From Luminiphilus syltensis NOR5-1B (GTDB lineage: Bacteria; Pseudomonadota; Gammaproteobacteria; Pseudomonadales; Halieaceae): 64,000 nt of DNA. The DNA lies in the NCBI RefSeq assembly GCF_000158175.1, contig NZ_DS999411.1, positions 2,979,747 to 3,043,746 of the forward strand. Reading direction: 5' to 3'. A program made the translations under genes and the position numbers. A model generated the notes under the pieces. It ran no database searches, was not told the DNA's origin, and saw only the letters and a list, made by a program, of their open reading frames with translations. Below, one piece after another: positions 37,083-47,328 of the stretch (the first letter of the stretch is position 1; every line of letters starts with the position of its first letter).

Positions 37083-38720
37083 TCATGTTTCACCCAGCTC
37101 AGAGCGTATCAGCAGATCATCGTAATTCTGCTTGTCAATTACCCCCCTCTCCGAGTTGTCTGCTTTAGAGACAACCCACGTCACCAGCAAAGCCAGTGGC
37201 AGGGTAAACAAGGCCGGGTAGTTGTAGGGGAATAGCGCCGCTTCGTGATCCAGTACCGATACCCAGACCTGCGGCCCCAACACAATAAGGACTATGGAAG
37301 AGACCAGCCCCACCAGCGCGCCGGCAATAGCACCCTGGGTGGTTAGGCCACGCCAGAACAGCGACAGAAACAGGATGGGGAAGTTGACTGAGGCGGCGAC
37401 GACCATTGGCATCGTCGCAACAAAGGCTACGTTCTCGTCCTCAAAGGCAATACCCAGCAAAACCGCGACAATACCAATCACAAAGACCGTGATTCGCGTA
37501 ATGCGCAGCTCGGTCACCGGGTCGGGCTTCCCTTGCTTAAGCACCTCGGCGTAGAGGTCGTGGGAAATGGCCGCTGCCCCGGAAACCGTGAGGCCCGCGA
37601 CAACCGCCAGGATAGTCGCAAAGGTCACTGCTGACATGAAGCCAGTAAGTATATCGCCACCCAAGGCGGTCGCGAGATGGATAGAGGCCATATTACTGCC
37701 GCCGATAATTTCGCCACCGATCCCAAAAAACTCAGGGTTGTTGTACAGCAGAGCGGCGGCTCCAAAACCGATAACCAGCAGCAAAATGTAGAAATACCCA
37801 ATAAGCAGCGAGGCATAAAATGCTGATAATTTCGCCTGATGCATATCGGGCACGGTAAACAGGCGCATCAAAATGTGTGGCAGGCCCAAAATGCCGAACA
37901 GCATCGACACCTGAATGGTGACAATCTGAACCGGGTCGTCGAACAACACGCCCGGCGCAAGAATGGCTTCCCCGCGGGGATGGCTGTCTCCCGCCATGCG
38001 CAATAGCGTATCGAAACTGAAATCGGATTGAACCAGAATCAGGATTGCCATCAATGTGACACCGGTCAGGAGCAGGATGGCCTTGATGATCTGGACCCAG
38101 GTTGTCGCCAACATACCGCCAAAAGCCACGTAAGCGAGTACGAGCGCACTGACAATGACAACCGCCAGTTCATAGGGCAAGCCGAATAGCAGCTGTATGA
38201 GTTTTCCGGCGCCCACCATCTGCGCAATCAGATACATCACAACAACAGTAATGGTGCCAAAAACAGCGACAATACGAATTCTATCCCGGTCCAGTCGCTC
38301 GGATACCACGTCGACAAACGTGTAGCTACCGAGGTTGCGCACCCGCTTGGCAAACAGGAACAACATGAACGGCCATGCCGCAAAGGCACCTATCGAGAGA
38401 ATGACGCCATCAAAACCGCCGAGAAAAATAAGCCCTGTGATACCCAGGAATGAGGCCGCAGACATGAAATCCCCAGCGATCGCGGCACCATTCTGCAGCC
38501 CGGTGATCTCGCCGCCCGCGTTATAAAACGAGGCACTGGTCTTTGTCGATTTTGATGCGCGCCAGGTAATGGCAAGGGTTAGCGCCACAAAGACCAAAAA
38601 CATACCAATGGCCATGGGATTGACCGGCTGGCGGACCACCTCACCGGATATATCCCCCCCCGCCGCCATGGTCGGAAGGTGGGCGCCCGCGGCAATCAGC
38701 AAGAGCAACACGCGGACCAT
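37083..38720 (-). CDS. Sodium:solute symporter (ActP/PaaL-like), probable arylacetate permease
   Basis: A 545-residue protein with about 13 membrane segments. The SSS-family marks are FYNAGGEITGLQNGAAIAGD, MSAASFLGITG, TFVDVVSERLDRDRIR and the AVVAGLTVSGAAAISHDL region. It is close to acetate permease ActP and to the phenylacetate permease PaaL of pseudomonads. The start overlaps the stop of the DUF485 gene (TGATG), the same pairing as yjcH-actP. Its place between the aldehyde dehydrogenase and paa genes favours phenylacetate; acetate cannot be excluded. Confidence 0.85.
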   Translation of the reverse strand: MVRVLLLLIAAGAHLPTMAAGGDISGEVVRQPVNPMAIGMFLVFVALTLAITWRASKSTKTSASFYNAGGEITGLQNGAAIAGDFMSAASFLGITGLIFLGGFDGVILSIGAFAAWPFMLFLFAKRVRNLGSYTFVDVVSERLDRDRIRIVAVFGTITVVVMYLIAQMVGAGKLIQLLFGLPYELAVVIVSALVLAYVAFGGMLATTWVQIIKAILLLTGVTLMAILILVQSDFSFDTLLRMAGDSHPRGEAILAPGVLFDDPVQIVTIQVSMLFGILGLPHILMRLFTVPDMHQAKLSAFYASLLIGYFYILLLVIGFGAAALLYNNPEFFGIGGEIIGGSNMASIHLATALGGDILTGFMSAVTFATILAVVAGLTVSGAAAISHDLYAEVLKQGKPDPVTELRITRITVFVIGIVAVLLGIAFEDENVAFVATMPMVVAASVNFPILFLSLFWRGLTTQGAIAGALVGLVSSIVLIVLGPQVWVSVLDHEAALFPYNYPALFTLPLALLVTWVVSKADNSERGVIDKQNYDDLLIRSELGET

Positions 38721-38971
38721 CAGTATTTTTCCCGACGACTGATAAGCATGAAAATCATTTCAGCCGCGATAAAACCGAGAATCAACAAAACAAACATGAC
38801 AATGGAGCCATTGATCACAGAATCGCCAATCGGCTCCCTGAGAAAAGAGCCCAGGTTCATCCAGTTCAGTGAGAACGAAAAGTAGAAAAGCAGGGTCACG
38901 CCTGAAAAAAGCAAACGCAATCGAGTTTTTCGTTGCACCTGCACTAGCCGAGGGTCTTCGATCACATTCAT
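38720..38971 (-). CDS. DUF485-like small membrane partner of the symporter
   Basis: An 83-residue protein with two membrane segments (LLFSGVTLLFYFSFSLNW and VMFVLLILGFIAAEMIFML). Size, topology and one-base overlap with the symporter gene match the YjcH/DUF485 proteins that precede ActP. Role: unknown accessory to transport. Confidence 0.8.
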   Translation of the reverse strand: MNVIEDPRLVQVQRKTRLRLLFSGVTLLFYFSFSLNWMNLGSFLREPIGDSVINGSIVMFVLLILGFIAAEMIFMLISRREKY

Positions 38972-39008
38972 CTCCGAGCGTTAAGCCTGATTCGCGGTAG
39001 ACCTTTTT

Positions 39009-40106
39009 CTAATCTCCGGCAAATCGCTTATCAAAATCGACTACAACCTTATCTGAGATAGGATGTGACTGACAGGTAAGAATCATATTGTTGGCGACTT
39101 CTTCGTCCGTCAAGCCACGTTGGATATCCATTTCGACCTCACCCTCGATAAGCAGGGCTTTGCAGGTTGAACACACGCCGCCCTTGCAGGCGTACGGCAG
39201 ATCGATGCCCAGATTGAGACCCGCATCGAGCAGGTTCTCGCCATCGGCCGCGATATCGACCTGATTGGCCCTGCCATCGTTGACAATGGTTACCTTGCAC
39301 ATCTTTCCCGCGAAGGCCTCAGAGCGTGCATGGTGGCGCGCCACGCGCTCAGCAGCATCTTCTGCCGAACTGCCGAATAGCTCGTAGAGAATTCGTGATT
39401 CCTCGATGCCCAGACCACGCAGGCCACGGGAAACTTCTGAAATCATCGACTCGGGCCCGCAAAGAAGAAACAGGTCAAAGTGTTTCAGGTTAATCAGACG
39501 CTGGTTCAGCTCAGCACCCTTTTTATTATCGAGACGCCCATTGAGGATTGGCGCCTCCTGTTCTTCGCGACTCAGAATGTTGACCCAGTTGAGACGGTCG
39601 AGGTATTTGTTTTTCAGGAACGCCAGCTTCTGCCGGAACATGATGCTACCGGTTCGCTGATTACCGTAAAGTAACGTTACCGTGCTGTTGGGCTCGTTTT
39701 CGAGAATCGCCTCAACGTTGGACATAACCGGTGTAATGCCTGAGCCCGCCGAGATGAACAGGTACTTGCGCGCCGTATCGGGATCCGTTTCGACCGAGAA
39801 ATGACCATCAGGCGCCATCACTTCAATTTCATGCCCCGCCTCAAGATGGTCATTGGCGAAGTTGGAAAAAATTCCGCCCTCGACGCGTTTGATCGCCACC
39901 TGCAGCTGGTCGTGACCCGGAGGCACACAGATCGAATAGGACCGGCTTACCGACTCGCCATCGATTTCGGCTTTCAAGGTCAGGTACTGGCCCGGCTTAA
40001 AGTTATAGACATCGCGCAGGGACTCGGGGACATCGAAACTCACACAAACCGCACTGTCGGTCTCTGGAGTCACCTGGGATACGGTCAAGGTATTGTAAGT
40101 TGCCAT
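39009..40106 (-). CDS. paaE: PaaE, phenylacetyl-CoA epoxidase reductase
   Basis: A 365-residue reductase: FAD/NADP-binding ferredoxin-reductase part (GQYLTLKAEIDG, SRSYSICVPPG, ISAGSGITPVMS) and a C-terminal plant-type [2Fe-2S] ferredoxin (CKGGVCSTCKA and a later LTCQSHP Cys). It feeds electrons from NADPH to the PaaA di-iron centre. ATG 40106 matches the family N-terminus; the upstream frame lies inside paaD. It is the last gene of the paa operon. Confidence 0.95.
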   Translation of the reverse strand: MATYNTLTVSQVTPETDSAVCVSFDVPESLRDVYNFKPGQYLTLKAEIDGESVSRSYSICVPPGHDQLQVAIKRVEGGIFSNFANDHLEAGHEIEVMAPDGHFSVETDPDTARKYLFISAGSGITPVMSNVEAILENEPNSTVTLLYGNQRTGSIMFRQKLAFLKNKYLDRLNWVNILSREEQEAPILNGRLDNKKGAELNQRLINLKHFDLFLLCGPESMISEVSRGLRGLGIEESRILYELFGSSAEDAAERVARHHARSEAFAGKMCKVTIVNDGRANQVDIAADGENLLDAGLNLGIDLPYACKGGVCSTCKALLIEGEVEMDIQRGLTDEEVANNMILTCQSHPISDKVVVDFDKRFAGD

Positions 40107-40107
40107 A

Positions 40108-40629
40108 TTAAATCGCCTTGAAAAGATCAAAAGGTTCAGCGCAGGCATTGCACTTGAAAAGCGCCTTGCAGGCTGTGGAACCAAATTCGCTGATTTGCTG
40201 GACGTCCTCACTGCCACACTGGGGACATTGGGCGGCTTCGCTATCGGGTGCTGCAATGCCATAGGCGGCCATTTTGCTTCGCGCCTCGTTACTCAACCAC
40301 GCGGTTGTCCATGCCGGTGAAAGCCGGGTCTCGACGGTTACATCGGGATAGCCCGCCGCCTCAAGTGCAATACGCGCGTCCTCCTCCATCACCTTCATCG
40401 CCGGACAGCCAACGTAGGTAGGCGTCAACAACACGTGCACGTGCCCGTCGCGCTCGGATACGTCCTGCAGTACGCCCAGTTCATAAAGTGAGATAACCGG
40501 TATCTCCGGATCCATGACGTCATCGAGAATCCGCCAGAGGTCGGGGCATTCCGAGTTAATCCGGCGTTGCCGACGCTCGAGCTCTTCGACGGGTAGCAAG
40601 GGGATGACATTGGCTTCGTCAACCACCAC
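40108..40629 (-). CDS. paaD: PaaD, MIP18-family factor of the phenylacetyl-CoA epoxidase
   Basis: A 173-residue protein with the DUF59/MIP18 core (DDVMDPEIPVISLYELGVL; TPTYVGCPAM) and the PaaD C-terminal zinc-ribbon-like part (CPQCGS, STACKALFKCNACAEPFD). It is thought to help build iron centres in the epoxidase. The start is GTG at 40627-40629. It sits between paaC and paaE with gaps of 3 and 1 bases. Confidence 0.93.
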   Translation of the reverse strand: MVVDEANVIPLLPVEELERRQRRINSECPDLWRILDDVMDPEIPVISLYELGVLQDVSERDGHVHVLLTPTYVGCPAMKVMEEDARIALEAAGYPDVTVETRLSPAWTTAWLSNEARSKMAAYGIAAPDSEAAQCPQCGSEDVQQISEFGSTACKALFKCNACAEPFDLFKAI

Positions 40630-40632
40630 CGG

Positions 40633-41391
40633 TTACCACTTAAGGCCAGGGTAGGCGCGTTGCACGGATTGCAGCTCGGCGAGCAGAAAACCGAGGGACT
40701 CGGTATGTATGCCGTCTCTACCGCCGGCCGCTTTCCAGTCTGCCTGTGGCAATTCGAGGTTGGCGCGGGCAATGGTATCGGAAACGGTCTCCAGCCACTG
40801 ATCACGCAACAGGCTGACGTCAGGCACAATGCCCTCGGCGATCAGTGCGCGATCAACGTCATCGACGTCAAACAATTCCCCGGTGTACCCCCACAAGTCG
40901 TCGAGGGCTTTTTGCATTCGTCCCTGACTTTCTTCGGTTCCGTCACCGAGGCGCAGCATCCAGTCCGTATCGCGACGCACGTGGTACTTGGTCTCTTTCT
41001 CCGCTTTCGCTGCTATCGCCGCCAGCTGTTGGTCGCTACTTTTCATTAGCGCCTGCATGAAAGGCAGGGCAAAGGCGTCATAGAGATACTGTCTGCAGAT
41101 CGTGAATGCAAAATCACCCCTAGGCAGTTCACAAATCAGAAGATTGCTGAATTCACGAGCATCGCGAGTGTAAGCAAAGGTATCCTCGTTGGCGTCGCCA
41201 CCGGTTAGCGTGGCCGCATACTGGTAAAACATTCGCGCACGGCCGACAAAATCGAGGGCAACATTAGTCAGCGCCAGATCTTCCTCGAGAAACGGTGATC
41301 GGCTGGTCCATTCAGACAGACGGTGCCCCAAAACCAAGGCGTCATCGCCCTGGCGCACCGCAAACTTGGCGATCAGAGCACTGTCAGTCAT
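40633..41391 (-). CDS. paaC: PaaC, structural subunit of the phenylacetyl-CoA epoxidase
   Basis: A 252-residue ferritin-like protein related to PaaA but lacking the iron ligands. Typical blocks are LVLGHRLSEWTSRSPFLEED, LDFVGRARMFYQYAA and KYHVRRDTDWMLRLGDGTEE. PaaC packs with PaaA as the core of the complex. The start overlaps paaB by 4 bases. Confidence 0.95.
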   Translation of the reverse strand: MTDSALIAKFAVRQGDDALVLGHRLSEWTSRSPFLEEDLALTNVALDFVGRARMFYQYAATLTGGDANEDTFAYTRDAREFSNLLICELPRGDFAFTICRQYLYDAFALPFMQALMKSSDQQLAAIAAKAEKETKYHVRRDTDWMLRLGDGTEESQGRMQKALDDLWGYTGELFDVDDVDRALIAEGIVPDVSLLRDQWLETVSDTIARANLELPQADWKAAGGRDGIHTESLGFLLAELQSVQRAYPGLKW

Positions 41392-41672
41392 AGACTATCC
41401 ACTCCCTCGGGCATCTGATACATCGATGCATGGCGATAGGGCTTATCGTCCAGAGGGTCGTAGAAGGATTCACAGTCTGATTCCTGGGAAGCAGTAATAT
41501 CCCTGGACGCCACGACCCAAATACTGACGCCCTCGCTGCGCCGTGTATACACATCCCGCGCATACTCCAGCGCCTGTTGTGGGTCATCCGCGTGCAGGCT
41601 CCCCACATGCTTATGGTCGAGTCCACGCCGTGAGCGGATGAAGACCTCGTAGAGTTGTAATTCGTCGGTCAT
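41388..41672 (-). CDS. paaB: PaaB, small subunit of the phenylacetyl-CoA epoxidase
   Basis: A 94-residue protein beginning LYEVFIRSRRGLDHKHVGSL, the family start, with SLHADDPQQALEYARDVYTR. PaaB bridges PaaAC heterodimers. It lies 17 bases after paaA. Confidence 0.95.
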   Translation of the reverse strand: MTDELQLYEVFIRSRRGLDHKHVGSLHADDPQQALEYARDVYTRRSEGVSIWVVASRDITASQESDCESFYDPLDDKPYRHASMYQMPEGVDSL

Positions 41673-41689
41673 TGCAAATCCCCTTTTAT

Positions 41690-42646
41690 TTAAGCCGCGC
41701 TACTTTTGGCGCGACGCTTGGCATCGTAAGCGGACATGGCTTCGCGCACCCAGGCGCCGTCGTCATGGGCTTTTTTATGGTGCGCCAGCCGCTGTCGGTT
41801 GCAGGGACCATCGCCGGCAATGACACGGTTGAACTCATCCCAGTCGATCGGTCCAAAGTCGTAGTGACCACGTTCTTCATTCCAGGTGAGATCATCATCA
41901 GGGACTTCCAGACCTATTGCGTGGGCCTGTTGCACCGCCTGATCGACCCACTGCTGACGCAGGTCATCATTCGAGCGCCGCTTGATCTTCCACTTCATGG
42001 ATTGCGCCGAGTGCGCAGACTCACCATCGTGGGGACCAAACATCATCATGGCGGGCCACCACCAGCGATTGATCGCATCCTGCGCCATCGCCTTTTGTTC
42101 GTCGGAGCCATCCATCAAGGTCATCATGATGTGGTAGCCCTGACGCTGGTGGAAACTTTCTTCCTTACAAATTCGAATCATTGCCCGGGCATAAGGTCCG
42201 TAGCTGGTGTTCTGAAGCGAAACCTGGTTAACAATGGCAGCGCTGTCCACGAGCCAGCCAATGGCGCCGATATCCGCCCAGGTCAGCGAAGGATAGTTAA
42301 AGATTGAGGCGTACTTTGCCTTGCCCTCGTGCAGCGCTTCGATCATTTCATCGCGGGTGGCACCCAGCGTTTCAGCCGCGCTATATAGATAGAGGCCATG
42401 GCCCGCTTCATCCTGAACTTTGGCCAGCAAAATAGCCTTTCTTTCAAGGCTGGGGGCACGGGTTATCCAGTTGCCCTCAGGCTGCTCACCCACCACTTCG
42501 GAGTGCGCGTGCTGTGACATCTGACGGATCAGATTTTTTCGATAACCTTCCGGCATCCAATCCTTGGGTTCGATTTTTTCTTCGGCATCAATCCGGGCCT
42601 GAAATTTATGCTCATCGGGGAGCGCAACTACGTTGTCATTCATCAT
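41690..42646 (-). CDS. paaA: PaaA, catalytic di-iron subunit of the phenylacetyl-CoA epoxidase
   Basis: A 318-residue ferritin-like di-iron monooxygenase. Visible blocks include [20 protein letters not shown], iron-ligand [20 protein letters not shown] and the second [16 protein letters not shown]. With PaaB, C, D and E it makes ring-1,2-epoxyphenylacetyl-CoA using oxygen. GGAGA precedes two adjacent ATG codons. Confidence 0.97.
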   Translation of the reverse strand: MMNDNVVALPDEHKFQARIDAEEKIEPKDWMPEGYRKNLIRQMSQHAHSEVVGEQPEGNWITRAPSLERKAILLAKVQDEAGHGLYLYSAAETLGATRDEMIEALHEGKAKYASIFNYPSLTWADIGAIGWLVDSAAIVNQVSLQNTSYGPYARAMIRICKEESFHQRQGYHIMMTLMDGSDEQKAMAQDAINRWWWPAMMMFGPHDGESAHSAQSMKWKIKRRSNDDLRQQWVDQAVQQAHAIGLEVPDDDLTWNEERGHYDFGPIDWDEFNRVIAGDGPCNRQRLAHHKKAHDDGAWVREAMSAYDAKRRAKSSAA

Positions 42647-42668
42647 CGTTCTCCTGGTTTCAATTCAA

Positions 42669-43874
42669 TTAAATGCGTTCAATGATCAAAGCAATACCCT
42701 GACCGACACCAATGCACATGGTGCACAGTGCGTACCGGCCCTGTGTACGCTGCAACTCGTAGGCGGCGGTTGTCACCAGACGCGCGCCGCTCATACCCAG
42801 TGGATGCCCGAGCGCAATCGCCCCACCGTTGGGATTTACCTGCGCTGCGTTATCGGGGAGACCCCATCCACGCAGTACCGCGAGACCCTGTGCAGCGAAG
42901 GCTTCATTGAGCTCGATGACATCCATAGCGTCGATGGAAAGGTTGACCTGGGCCAGTACCTTGTTCGCAGCCTCATAGGGGCCATACCCCATAATTCGGG
43001 GTGCAAGCCCGGTCGTCGCCATACCCAGAACCCGCGCCATCGGAGTCAGCCCATACAAGTTACTGGTGGCCTTATTGGCCAACAGCAGTGCACAGGCGCC
43101 ATCGTTGACGCTGGATGCATTCCCCGCCGTCACCGATCCGCCTTCGCGAAACGGTGTAGGCAGGCGCCCGAGGGCTTCGATCGACGTTTCGCGTCGGGGC
43201 TGTTCATCGCGATCAACGACCAGATCGTCACCTTTACGCCGGGGAATCGTCACGGAAACCAACTCCGCATCAAAGTGACCCGCATCCTCGGCTGCCACGG
43301 CGCGCTGCTGCGACCGAAGTGCGAATGCATCCTGGTCTTCACGACTGATCCCGAACTGCTCTGCCACATTTTCGGCGGTTTCAGGCATGGAATCGGTACC
43401 GAACTGTCGGTGGATCACCGGATTCACAAACCGCCAGCCAATCGTGGTGTCGTAACTCTTCACACTGCGATCAAAAGCACTGCTGGCTTTGCCCATAACA
43501 AAAGGCGCTCGACTCATCGACTCGACGCCGCCGGCAATAGCCAGCTTGACTTCACCCGCCTTGATGGCGCGAGCGGCACTGCCGATGGCGTCCATACCCG
43601 ATCCGCACAAACGGTTCAGGGTGACGGCGGGAACCGATTCCGGAAGCCCGGCAATCAGCGCGCTCATGCGTGCCACATTCCGATTATCTTCGCCCGCCTG
43701 GTTGGCACAGCCATACCAGATATCGTCGACGGCCGACCAATCGACCTCGGGGTTACGCTTTTGCAACGCAGCCATGGGAACCGCACCAAGATCGTCGGCC
43801 CTGACGCTTGACAGTGCACCACCATAGCGCCCAATAGGCGTCCGGACAGCGTCGCAGATAAAAACGTCAGGCAT
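42669..43874 (-). CDS. paaJ: PaaJ, 3-oxoadipyl-CoA / 3-oxo-5,6-dehydrosuberyl-CoA thiolase
   Basis: A 401-residue thiolase, the exact usual length. The acylated Cys is in [16 protein letters not shown]; other motifs are [13 protein letters not shown] and the C-terminal [10 protein letters not shown]. It cleaves the last beta-keto intermediates to acetyl-CoA and succinyl-CoA. ATG 43874 ([15 protein letters not shown]) overlaps the paaI stop by 8 bases and is preferred to a further in-frame start at 43895. Confidence 0.95.
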   Translation of the reverse strand: MPDVFICDAVRTPIGRYGGALSSVRADDLGAVPMAALQKRNPEVDWSAVDDIWYGCANQAGEDNRNVARMSALIAGLPESVPAVTLNRLCGSGMDAIGSAARAIKAGEVKLAIAGGVESMSRAPFVMGKASSAFDRSVKSYDTTIGWRFVNPVIHRQFGTDSMPETAENVAEQFGISREDQDAFALRSQQRAVAAEDAGHFDAELVSVTIPRRKGDDLVVDRDEQPRRETSIEALGRLPTPFREGGSVTAGNASSVNDGACALLLANKATSNLYGLTPMARVLGMATTGLAPRIMGYGPYEAANKVLAQVNLSIDAMDVIELNEAFAAQGLAVLRGWGLPDNAAQVNPNGGAIALGHPLGMSGARLVTTAAYELQRTQGRYALCTMCIGVGQGIALIIERI

Positions 43875-44319
43875 CCTGCTGTTCTCCCTGTTCATCCAAT
43901 GTTACGAGCTCTCCGCCGATAGTAGCGGAGTTACCACGAAACACAGCGACGACACCGCCATCCGAATTGGTCACGGACACGTCATACACACCCGTGCGCC
44001 TGCCCTGATGGATTTGCGTCGCCACTGCGCTTAAATGATCCCCGAGCTGTGCGGGCCGAATAAACTCAATTCGGGCGCCCGACGCCACACTGATCCGGTT
44101 GTGACTGTTGCAGGCGAATGCAAAGGCGCTATCGGCCAACGCAAAAATAAAACCGCCGTGGCAGATATTATGGCCATTCACCATGTCATCCCGGACCGAC
44201 ATCGACATCGTCGCGGCACCGTGGGTCACGTGATCCAGCGTCATGCCCATTGCAGCCGTCGCACGATCATCCGCCCACATGGCGGCGGCAGCAGCGCGAG
44301 CCAGGCTATCGGTATCCAT
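43867..44319 (-). CDS. paaI: PaaI, hotdog-fold acyl-CoA thioesterase
   Basis: A 150-residue hotdog thioesterase (VNGHNICHGGFIFALADSAF, RIEFIRPAQLGDHL). PaaI releases CoA from dead-end pathway products. ATG 44319 is chosen because GGGGAA lies 6 bases upstream; a GTG at 44325 overlapping the paaG stop is the alternative. Confidence 0.94.
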   Translation of the reverse strand: MDTDSLARAAAAAMWADDRATAAMGMTLDHVTHGAATMSMSVRDDMVNGHNICHGGFIFALADSAFAFACNSHNRISVASGARIEFIRPAQLGDHLSAVATQIHQGRRTGVYDVSVTNSDGGVVAVFRGNSATIGGELVTLDEQGEQQDA

Positions 44320-44321
44320 CG

Positions 44322-45128
44322 TCACTTCCCCGTGTAGCGCGGTGTGCGCTTTTCAAGGAAGGCGGCAACCCCTTCGGCGTAGTCATCGGTGAAGCCGGCG
44401 GTGCGCATGAGCTCCTGCTCCAGCGACAACTGCTCGTCGAGCGTGTTGGTCATCGACGCTGAAAACGCCTGCTTTGTTAGCGCGAAACCCCGTGTAGGCT
44501 GAGTGGCCAGATGTCGCGCGAGGTCACCGACGGTATCCAGCAGCGCGTCATCGTCCACCGCTTTCCAGATCAAGCCCCACTGCTCTGCCTCATCGGCGGT
44601 AACTTTCGGCATTAGCATGGACATACCCTTTGCGCGAGCCATACCGACAAGGCGAGGGAGATGCCAGGTACCGCCGGAGTCAGGAATCAATCCAAGCATG
44701 GCGAAGCTTTCGACAAATTTGGCCGACCGCGCAGCAAATACCAGATCGCACGCCAAAGCGATGTTCGCTCCTGCACCCGCTGCAACACCATTAACCGCGC
44801 ACAGGACCGGCTTGGGCATCGACGTGATTCGTCGGATAAGCGGGTTGTAAAATTTCCCTACCGACTCCCCCAAATCCACTCGCGCCCCCCCGGGAGACAC
44901 ATTGCGATCATTCAGATCCTGACCGGCACAGAACCCTCTGCCGGCTCCGGTAATAACAACCGCCCGAATGTCGACGTCCGAGGCGCACTGATCCAATGCG
45001 TCTGCCACTTCTGAATGCATGACGGCCGTAAAACTGTTGAGCGCATCAGGTCGGTTGAGCGTCAGCGTTGCAACCGACTCCGCGACCTCGAAAATAATAG
45101 TCTCAAACGCCACGCGCTCAGTCCTCAT
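44322..45128 (-). CDS. paaG: PaaG, 1,2-epoxyphenylacetyl-CoA isomerase
   Basis: A 268-residue crotonase-fold protein: [30 protein letters not shown] and the isomerase-type [19 protein letters not shown]. The Asp in IPDSGG is typical of PaaG, which converts the epoxide to an oxepin. It starts inside the end of paaZ (ATG in the sequence encoding QDED) and is the only crotonase in the operon. Confidence 0.92.
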   Translation of the reverse strand: MRTERVAFETIIFEVAESVATLTLNRPDALNSFTAVMHSEVADALDQCASDVDIRAVVITGAGRGFCAGQDLNDRNVSPGGARVDLGESVGKFYNPLIRRITSMPKPVLCAVNGVAAGAGANIALACDLVFAARSAKFVESFAMLGLIPDSGGTWHLPRLVGMARAKGMSMLMPKVTADEAEQWGLIWKAVDDDALLDTVGDLARHLATQPTRGFALTKQAFSASMTNTLDEQLSLEQELMRTAGFTDDYAEGVAAFLEKRTPRYTGK

Positions 45129-47163
45129 CCTGACGTACGACAAGGGTGAGAATATCGTACAAGGCGACAGGCTCTCCTTCCTGGTTGGTCACCTCAACCG
45201 CCCAGACCACTACACCATTGGGCTTTTCACCCTCTCGGCGCGGCTTCTTGATCTTCCGCTTCACACTCAGCTTCGCCTGGATGGTCGTACCCGGTGGAAC
45301 AGGCTCCACGAACCTGAGATTTTCAAGCCCATAATTGGCAATCACGGGACCAGGATTGGGGTCGACAAACATTCCCGCCGCTGCGGATATGACAAAATAA
45401 CCATGGGCAACACGCTCACCGAAAAAGGAATCCTTGGCGGCTATGGCGTCGAAGTGGGCGTAAAAGTGATCGCCGCTGATACAGCCAAAGTTAACAATAT
45501 CGGCTTCGGTCACCGTGCGGCGATGGGTGACCAGCGTTTCGCCGATCTGCAGGGCCTCGAAGTGTTTCTTGAACGGGTGAATGCCATCGGAAAAGGTTTT
45601 TGCTCCGGCATGGTACTCACGAGTGACACCCATCAATGATGTCGGAGATCCCTGCAAGGCCGTTCGCTGCAGATAGTGCTTTACCGCCCGGGCACCACCG
45701 AGTTCCTCACCGCCACCGGCGCGACCCGGGCCGCCATGAACCAGATTGGCCAACGGTGAACCATGCCCGGTAGATTCCTTGGCACAATCGCGGTCGAGCA
45801 CCAGCATCCGTCCGTGCCAGGGTGCTGCACCCAATATGACGGTCCGTGCTTCTTCAGGGTCATGGGTAAACAAAGAACCGACCAGCGACCCTTTACCCAT
45901 TCGCGCGAGTGTCACGGCGTCTTCGAGGGACTGATAGGGCATGACGGTCGCCACGGGACCAAATGCCTCAACACTATGGATACGATCGGCCTGCAGCGGA
46001 TTATCACAGCGCAGTAGTGTCGCGGGGTAGAAAGCGCCACTTCCGGCCTCCAAACCTTCCAATGCAACCGCTTCATCGCCACCGAAGACAATCGCTGCCT
46101 CGGCGCTCAACTGCTCGACCCTGTCGCGGACATCGTCGACCTGGTCGGTACTGACCAAAGCACCGAGGCGGACGCCGTCCAGTTCCGGGTCTCCCATAAC
46201 GGCCTTTTTGAGCCGTGCAGAAATCGCATCAATTACAGCGTCGATCGATTCCTCAGGAACAATGACCCGTCGAATCGCGGTGCACTTCTGCCCCGCCTTG
46301 GTCGTCATCTCGCGGACGACCTCTTTAACAAACAGGTCAAATTCAGGGTCACCCTGCTTGACCGACTGTCCAAGAATGGCACAGTTCAGCGAATCGGCCT
46401 CCATATTGAACGGCACTGAATTCGCCAGCAAATTGGGGTGGTTACGCAGCATTTTTCCCGTCGAGGCCGACCCGGTAAACGTGACCACGTCCTGCTCGTT
46501 GAGGTGATCGAGCAGGTCACCGGTACTACCGCAAATCAGCTGTACCGCACCCTCGGGAAGCAAACCGGAATCTACCATTTCCCTGACGCAGGCCTGCGTC
46601 AGATACGCGGTTTGCGTTGCCGGCTTGACGATTACCGGCACCCCCGCAGCGAGACTGGGCGCTATCTTTTCCAGCATGCCCCAGATCGGAAAATTATAGG
46701 CGTTGATGTGCACAGCGACGCCGGGCTTGGAAGTCAGTATGTGCCGACCTACGAAGGTTCCCTGCTGTGACAAACGCTCCATTTCTCCCTCGACCATGAC
46801 AACGTCATTGGGGAACTCGCGGTTAACCAGACTCGCGAAACTGAAAACGGTGCCAATACCACCTTCCACATCGGGCCAGGCATCGGCGCGGGTGGTGCCC
46901 GTCTTGAAGGAGAGCGTGTAGAAATCCTCTTTCTTGGTCATTAAGTGTTTGGCGAGGGCTTTGAGCATCGCCGCGCGCTCGATAAACGTCATTGCGCGCA
47001 GCTTGGGGCCAGCAACATCACGCGCGTATTGCACTACCTTGGCGAAATCGATGCCCGCACTGCTGACCCGACAGACGGGTTCGCCCCGAACGGCGTCAAC
47101 CACCAGCTTCCCTTCGTCCTGGCCTTCGACCCAGGCACCTGCGACATAGCTTGTCAGCTTCAA
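45118..47163 (-). CDS. paaZ: PaaZ, bifunctional oxepin-CoA hydrolase / semialdehyde dehydrogenase
   Basis: A 681-residue fusion, identical in length to the E. coli protein. Residues about 1-515 form an aldehyde dehydrogenase ([20 protein letters not shown], catalytic Cys in [13 protein letters not shown]) and about 530-681 a MaoC-like R-hydratase ([33 protein letters not shown]). It opens the oxepin ring and oxidises the aldehyde. The start is TTG at 47161-47163 with GGGGAA upstream. It is the first gene of the paaZ-G-I-J-A-B-C-D-E operon. Confidence 0.96.
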   Translation of the reverse strand: MKLTSYVAGAWVEGQDEGKLVVDAVRGEPVCRVSSAGIDFAKVVQYARDVAGPKLRAMTFIERAAMLKALAKHLMTKKEDFYTLSFKTGTTRADAWPDVEGGIGTVFSFASLVNREFPNDVVMVEGEMERLSQQGTFVGRHILTSKPGVAVHINAYNFPIWGMLEKIAPSLAAGVPVIVKPATQTAYLTQACVREMVDSGLLPEGAVQLICGSTGDLLDHLNEQDVVTFTGSASTGKMLRNHPNLLANSVPFNMEADSLNCAILGQSVKQGDPEFDLFVKEVVREMTTKAGQKCTAIRRVIVPEESIDAVIDAISARLKKAVMGDPELDGVRLGALVSTDQVDDVRDRVEQLSAEAAIVFGGDEAVALEGLEAGSGAFYPATLLRCDNPLQADRIHSVEAFGPVATVMPYQSLEDAVTLARMGKGSLVGSLFTHDPEEARTVILGAAPWHGRMLVLDRDCAKESTGHGSPLANLVHGGPGRAGGGEELGGARAVKHYLQRTALQGSPTSLMGVTREYHAGAKTFSDGIHPFKKHFEALQIGETLVTHRRTVTEADIVNFGCISGDHFYAHFDAIAAKDSFFGERVAHGYFVISAAAGMFVDPNPGPVIANYGLENLRFVEPVPPGTTIQAKLSVKRKIKKPRREGEKPNGVVVWAVEVTNQEGEPVALYDILTLVVRQDED

Positions 47164-47219
47164 ATCCTTTCCCCTGATTATGCGATCTTAAGAACCAACA
47201 CAACGACCGTCTAAACCGA

Positions 47220-47252
47220 TACAAAATTAATATTATTTTAGAGGATTTTGTA
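47220..47252. promoter_or_regulatory. Candidate PaaX operator between paaZ and the exported amidase
   Basis: Inverted repeat TACAAAAT-N17-ATTTTGTA in the 165-bp gap between the divergent paaZ and amidase genes. The half-site TACAAAA is shared with the palindrome in the paaK-paaX gap. The symmetry is seen directly; binding by PaaX is inference. Confidence 0.4.
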
Positions 47253-47328
47253 ATACTTTTATGGGAATGTAAAGGCGGCACAGAAAAATTCAATGATTTA
47301 TTATGGGAACCAAAAGGAGTTCGGCGGT

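Noticed and set aside
38720..38971. Treating the 83-residue protein as a spurious frame
   Set aside because: Its topology, size and one-base overlap with the symporter match the DUF485-ActP pairing, so it was kept as a real gene.
42633..43811. A 392-codon open frame on the plus strand
   Set aside because: Antisense shadow of paaJ, whose thiolase motifs and length are exact.
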